A stretch of 64,000 bases of DNA from Nonomuraea fuscirosea (GTDB taxonomy: Bacteria > Actinomycetota > Actinomycetes > Streptosporangiales > Streptosporangiaceae), in the NCBI RefSeq assembly GCF_003001935.1, contig NZ_PVNG01000009.1, forward strand, positions 1-64,000, written 5' to 3'. Below are positions 60,716 to 64,000 of this stretch, one piece after another. The stretch's first letter is position 1; every line of letters begins with the position of its first letter. Under the pieces are notes generated by a model that saw only the letters and a program-made list of their open reading frames with translations, did no database searches and was not told the DNA's origin. The translations under genes and the position numbers were made by a program.

Positions 60716-62506
60716 ATGCGTGTCCATGCGGTCCCGGCCCCGGTAATCGTTGCCCCCGACGACCAGCTCGCCGACGTGGTGTTCGCCGACGACCGGGTGA
60801 ACGGCGACGCGGTCCTGTTCCGGTGCCGGTCGGCCGGCGGCTGGCGCCCGGTGACGGCCCGGCGGTTCGCGGCCGACGTCCGCAGCCTGGCGGCCGGCTT
60901 CCTGGCCGCCGGGATTCAGCCCGGCGATCGGGTCGCGCTGCTGGCCGCCACCAGCTACGAGTGGACGCTGGTGGACTATGCCCTGTGGACGGTGGCGGCG
61001 GTGCCGGTGCCGATCTATGAGACCTCCTCGGCCGAGCAGGTCCGCTGGGTGCTGGAGGACGCCGGTCCGATCGCGGTGGTGGCCGAGCACGAGACGCATC
61101 GCCGCCTGGTCGAGGAGGCGTCCGAGGGTCTGCCCAGGCTGCCGCGGGTGTGGCAGATCGACGGCGGCGGGCTGGACCGTCTCCGCGAGGACGGGCGTGA
61201 CGTGGACGACGGCCGGCTGCGTGAGCGCCGCCGGGCGGTGTCGGCCGACGACCTGGCGACGATCGTCTACACCTCCGGCACCACCGGCCGCCCGAAAGGA
61301 TGCATGCTGAGTCACGGCAACCTGCTGTACGAGGCGCGCGGTGCGATCGACAGCCTGGAGCGCATCTTCGGCCGGGACGCCTCGACGCTGCTGTTCCTGC
61401 CGCTGGCGCACGTGTTCGCGCGGGTGATCCAGGTGGCCTGCGTGGAGCGGGGCGTGTGCCTGGCGCACAGCGCCGACCGGGCCAGACTGACCGAGGACCT
61501 GGCCGCCCTGCGGCCGTCGTTCCTGCTGGCGGCGCCCAGGGTGTTCGAGCGGGTCTACAACGCCGCCCGGCAGCGGGCCCACGCCCAGGGCAAGGGGAGG
61601 ATCTTCGACTGGGCCGACCGGACCGCCGTGGCGTACAGCCAGGCACTGGAGGAGGGCCGCCCAGGCCGGCGCCTGCGCCTGGCGCACCGCCTGTGCGACC
61701 GGCTGGTGTACCGGCGGCTGCGGGCCGCGCTCGGCGGCCGGGTCGGCTACGCCATCTCCGGCGGGGCGCCGCTGGGCGTACGGCTGGGCCACTTCTTCCG
61801 CGGAGCCGGCATCACCGTGCTGGAAGGCTACGGGCTGACCGAGACCAGTGCCGCCGCGACCGTGAACCTGCCCCAGGCGCAGAAGATCGGCACGGTGGGA
61901 CCGCCCCTGCCCGGGGTGGAGGTCCGGATCGCCGACGACGGCGAAATCCTGATCAAGGGCCCCATCCTGTTCCAGGGTTACTGGCGCAACGAGCAGAAGA
62001 CCGGGGAGAGTCTGACCGCCGACGGGTGGCTGCTCACCGGCGACCTCGGCGCCCTGGACGAGGACGGGTTCCTCACGATCTCGGGGCGCAAGAAGGAGAT
62101 CATCGTCACCGCCGGGGGCAAGAACCTCGCCCCGGAGCCGCTCGAGGACCGCCTGCGCGCTCACCCGCTCATCAGCCAGGCGGTGGTGGTCGGCGACCGG
62201 CGGCCGTACACCGCCGCGCTGATCACCCTGGACGCCGGGGCGCTGGCGTCATGGAAGCGGGCCGCCGGCCGGCCCGAGCGGGCCGGCCCGGCCGAGCTTC
62301 GCGACGATCCGGAGCTGCTGGCCAGGCTGCAGACGGCCGTGGACGAGGCCAACGCGACGGTGAGCCGGGCCGAGTCGATCCGCAGGTTCCGGATCCTCAC
62401 GGTCGACCTGACCGAGCGGAACGGGTATCTGACCCCGACCCTCAAGGTCAAGCGTGCCGTGGTCCACAAGGACTTCGCGGCCGACATCGAGGAGTTGTAC
62501 CGCTGA
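60716..62506 (+). CDS. AMP-forming acyl-CoA synthetase (FadD15-like)
   Basis: A 596-residue ANL-superfamily ligase that activates a carboxylic acid, probably long-chain, as acyl-AMP and then acyl-CoA. Core motifs: TIVYTSGTTGRPKGCMLSHG (A3), VLEGYGLTETSAA (A5), ADGWLLTGDLGALDEDGF (A7) and GRKKEIIVTAGGKNLAP (A8), plus a C-terminal lysine near NGYLTPTLKVKRAVV. ATG 60716 follows AGGAGAT. The downstream acyltransferase gene starts within about 65 bases, so the synthetase may provide its acyl donor. Confidence 0.93.
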   Translation: MRVHAVPAPVIVAPDDQLADVVFADDRVNGDAVLFRCRSAGGWRPVTARRFAADVRSLAAGFLAAGIQPGDRVALLAATSYEWTLVDYALWTVAAVPVPIYETSSAEQVRWVLEDAGPIAVVAEHETHRRLVEEASEGLPRLPRVWQIDGGGLDRLREDGRDVDDGRLRERRRAVSADDLATIVYTSGTTGRPKGCMLSHGNLLYEARGAIDSLERIFGRDASTLLFLPLAHVFARVIQVACVERGVCLAHSADRARLTEDLAALRPSFLLAAPRVFERVYNAARQRAHAQGKGRIFDWADRTAVAYSQALEEGRPGRRLRLAHRLCDRLVYRRLRAALGGRVGYAISGGAPLGVRLGHFFRGAGITVLEGYGLTETSAAATVNLPQAQKIGTVGPPLPGVEVRIADDGEILIKGPILFQGYWRNEQKTGESLTADGWLLTGDLGALDEDGFLTISGRKKEIIVTAGGKNLAPEPLEDRLRAHPLISQAVVVGDRRPYTAALITLDAGALASWKRAAGRPERAGPAELRDDPELLARLQTAVDEANATVSRAESIRRFRILTVDLTERNGYLTPTLKVKRAVVHKDFAADIEELYR

Positions 62507-62571
62507 GCACCGGACGCCGAGACCGGCGCACCCGTCCCGGCGCGGGGGAGCGATCGACGCTGGACCGGCTG

Positions 62572-63684
62572 GTGGCGGCCACGCCGTCGTCCCGCGACCG
62601 GGTGGTCGATGCCGCTCGCGCGCTGTGCATCGTGGTCGTCACCCTCTGGCACTGGACGCTGTCGGTCACCCACCGCACCGCCGACGGCAGCCTGGTCATG
62701 CCCAACCCGATCCATGCCGTGCCCGGTGGCTGGCTGGCCACCTGGGTGCTGCAGATCATGCCGGTGTTCTTCCTGGTCGGTGGGTACGCGAACCTGGTCG
62801 GCTGGCAGCGGGCTCAGGCGCGCGGGACGACCGCCGGCCAGTTCGTCCGGGGCCGGCTGCGCCGGCTGCTCTGGCCGACCACCGTCTGGGCCCTGGTCTG
62901 GCTCGCCGGCGAGCTGATCGCGTCCGCCCTGCCCGGCACGCACCGATGGATGTGGGAGTGGTTCCCCGGCTACCTGACGCCGCTGTGGTTCCTGGGCGTG
63001 TACGGCCTGCTGATCGCCATGGTGCCGATCACCGCGAGCCTGAACGCCCGCTACGGAGCCGGGGTCCTGGTGGCGCTCGCGCTGCTGATCACCCTCGGCA
63101 GCGTGGCGCACCGCGGCGCCGGCCTGGCCTGGTCGGGCTGGGCGACCGCGGCCCTGGTGTGGCTGTTCTGCCACCAGCTCGGCTACACCTGGCGTACCTG
63201 GGAGCTGGGCCGGCGTCCGCTGGCGCAACGGCTCGCGGTCGCGGGGGCCGGACTGGCCGGGCTGGCCGGGCTGACAGCGGTCGCGGGCTACCCCGCCTCG
63301 ATGGTGGCCACCGCCGGCGCCGAATCCAACATCTTCCCGACCAACGCCACCATCGCCGTGCTGGCCGTCTTTCAACTCGGGCTGCTGGTCCTGATCACGC
63401 CGGCCGCCGAACGCCTGCTGCGCCGGCCGGCCGCCTGGAAGCCGGTGGTGGCCGTCAACGTGGGCGCGTTGACCATCTTTCTCTGGCACATGACCGCGTA
63501 CCTGGTGGTGCTGTGGGCCTATGAAGGGCTGGGCGGCACCCTGCCGGCGGAGCCGACCGCCGGCTGGTGGAGCCGGCGATGGCTATGGCTCCTGGCCCCA
63601 TCGGCCGTGCTGGCCGCGCTGGCCGTCCTGTTCACGCGAGTCGAGCTGGCCGCCCGCCGGCCTCGAAAAGAGGCAGGCCGCTGA
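62572..63684 (+). CDS. Acyltransferase-3 family membrane protein (paralogue)
   Basis: About 370 residues and ten helices. ALCIVVVTLWHWTLSVTHRT with the active-site histidine region, LQIMPVFFLVGGYANLVGWQ, YLTPLWFLGVYGLLIAM, and GALTIFLWHMTAYLVVLWAY show acyltransferase-3 membership and paralogy to the protein at 56588. The start is uncertain: GTG 62572 is given, but coding-like sequence (GERSTLDRL) precedes it and a CTG at 62560 has a good GGGGGAG ribosome site. It follows the acyl-CoA synthetase on the same strand. Confidence 0.83.
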   Translation: MAATPSSRDRVVDAARALCIVVVTLWHWTLSVTHRTADGSLVMPNPIHAVPGGWLATWVLQIMPVFFLVGGYANLVGWQRAQARGTTAGQFVRGRLRRLLWPTTVWALVWLAGELIASALPGTHRWMWEWFPGYLTPLWFLGVYGLLIAMVPITASLNARYGAGVLVALALLITLGSVAHRGAGLAWSGWATAALVWLFCHQLGYTWRTWELGRRPLAQRLAVAGAGLAGLAGLTAVAGYPASMVATAGAESNIFPTNATIAVLAVFQLGLLVLITPAAERLLRRPAAWKPVVAVNVGALTIFLWHMTAYLVVLWAYEGLGGTLPAEPTAGWWSRRWLWLLAPSAVLAALAVLFTRVELAARRPRKEAGR

Positions 63685-63768
63685 CCCCGGCGCCCGGCAA
63701 ACGAGCTGTCGCCGCGGGGTCCCCGGTGCTGGGGCCGCCATTCGCCGGTGGTGGCGCCGGCCGCCGGT

Positions 63769-64000
63769 TCAGGCGCGTGCCGCCTCGCGTTCGAGCGAGA
63801 TGTCCCGGAGCAGCGCGGTGTCCTGGTAGAACGAGCGCTTTCTGGTGATCTTGCCGTGCACCACGTCGACCAGTTCGAGCACGGTCATCCGCCACGGGTT
63901 GCCGTGCAGGTCGGCCCCGCTGTTCGTGGCCACCACGACGACGCGGGTGGGACCGTCGGCGACGAGTTCGTCGATGGTGATGGCCGAGAGGTCCAGCCCG
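63769..64000 (-). CDS. NTF2/SnoaL-like protein, C-terminal part (runs off window end)
   Basis: The last 76 residues of a leftward gene ending at TGA 63769-63771. The sequence includes RVVVVATNSGADLHGNPWRM, TVLELVDVVHGKITRKRSFY and QDTALLRDISLERE, the strand-strand-helix ending of the NTF2/SnoaL-like cone fold used by small isomerases, epoxide hydrolases and many uncharacterised actinomycete proteins. The N-terminal half is outside the window, so activity cannot be judged. Confidence 0.75.
   Translation of the reverse strand, partial: GLDLSAITIDELVADGPTRVVVVATNSGADLHGNPWRMTVLELVDVVHGKITRKRSFYQDTALLRDISLEREAARA

Noticed and set aside
1..64000. Search for CRISPR arrays, tRNA or rRNA genes, integrases or transposases
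   Set aside because: No regularly spaced direct repeats, cloverleaf-like genes or recombinase motifs were seen, although a tRNA could be missed by eye.

Overview
This is a very GC-rich, gene-dense chromosomal window with strong G/C preference at third codon positions, frequent GTG starts, ATGA-type overlaps, twin-arginine and lipobox signal peptides, and many one-component regulators. Together these point to a filamentous actinomycete. The gene complement (malonate decarboxylase, phosphoketolase, DUF3500, RICIN-tailed glycosidases) fits Streptosporangiales such as Nonomuraea, but that is an inference without a marker gene. I saw no rRNA, tRNA, CRISPR array, phage module or intact insertion sequence. 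The content is accessory metabolism and regulation rather than housekeeping.

Layout. 1-1388: N-terminal part of a ClpC-like unfoldase. 1935-9079: an unusual catabolic-looking cluster with a GltS-type carrier, class III aminotransferase, IclR regulator, class IV aminotransferase, ThDP enzyme and a protein built from two tandem copies of an unrecognised domain. A candidate IclR operator lies at its far end. 9255-14912: an Ugp-type operon (two permeases, binding protein, glycerophosphodiesterase, HAD phosphatase) closed by a strong hairpin terminator and divergent from a DeoR regulator. 15027-19718: a divergent CAP protein, a TIR-domain protein with a C-terminal beta-rich domain, an RraA/aminotransferase/TetR operon, and two decayed gene remnants. 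19793-28000: hydrolase, DUF3500 protein with a tandem repeat over its stop codon, two transporters, DUF899 and membrane proteins. 27970-34109: sulfatase, a metalloprotease/lipoprotein pair, a LacI regulator divergent from an MFS gene with two operator copies between and over their starts, and a secreted lectin.

34367-39828: ArsR-type regulator, DUF4236 protein, a frameshifted pseudogene, a small unknown, a NUDIX hydrolase, and a TetR/methyltransferase divergent pair. 39966-45994: a complete malonate decarboxylase set in order A-B-C-D-E-G-H with overlapping genes but no local transporter or regulator. 46365-53683: a secreted hemicellulose/arabinan-galactan degradation locus with four GH43 genes and one GH5 gene, two arms diverging from a region with two LacI-type palindromes (one perfect, TGTTAGCGCTAACA). 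53727-56428: TetR/DUF998 divergent pair with mirrored operators, then an aldo/keto reductase. 56588-63684: two paralogous acyltransferase-3 membrane proteins bracketing phosphoketolase and an AMP-forming acyl-CoA synthetase. The window ends inside an NTF2/SnoaL-like gene.

Regulation is unusually legible: six intergenic regions carry inverted or repeated sites that fit the adjacent regulator family, and three convergent or operon-end junctions carry clear hairpins. Three stretches hold decayed coding sequence that simple gene calling would miss (15549-15848, 19542-19718, 36665-37147).
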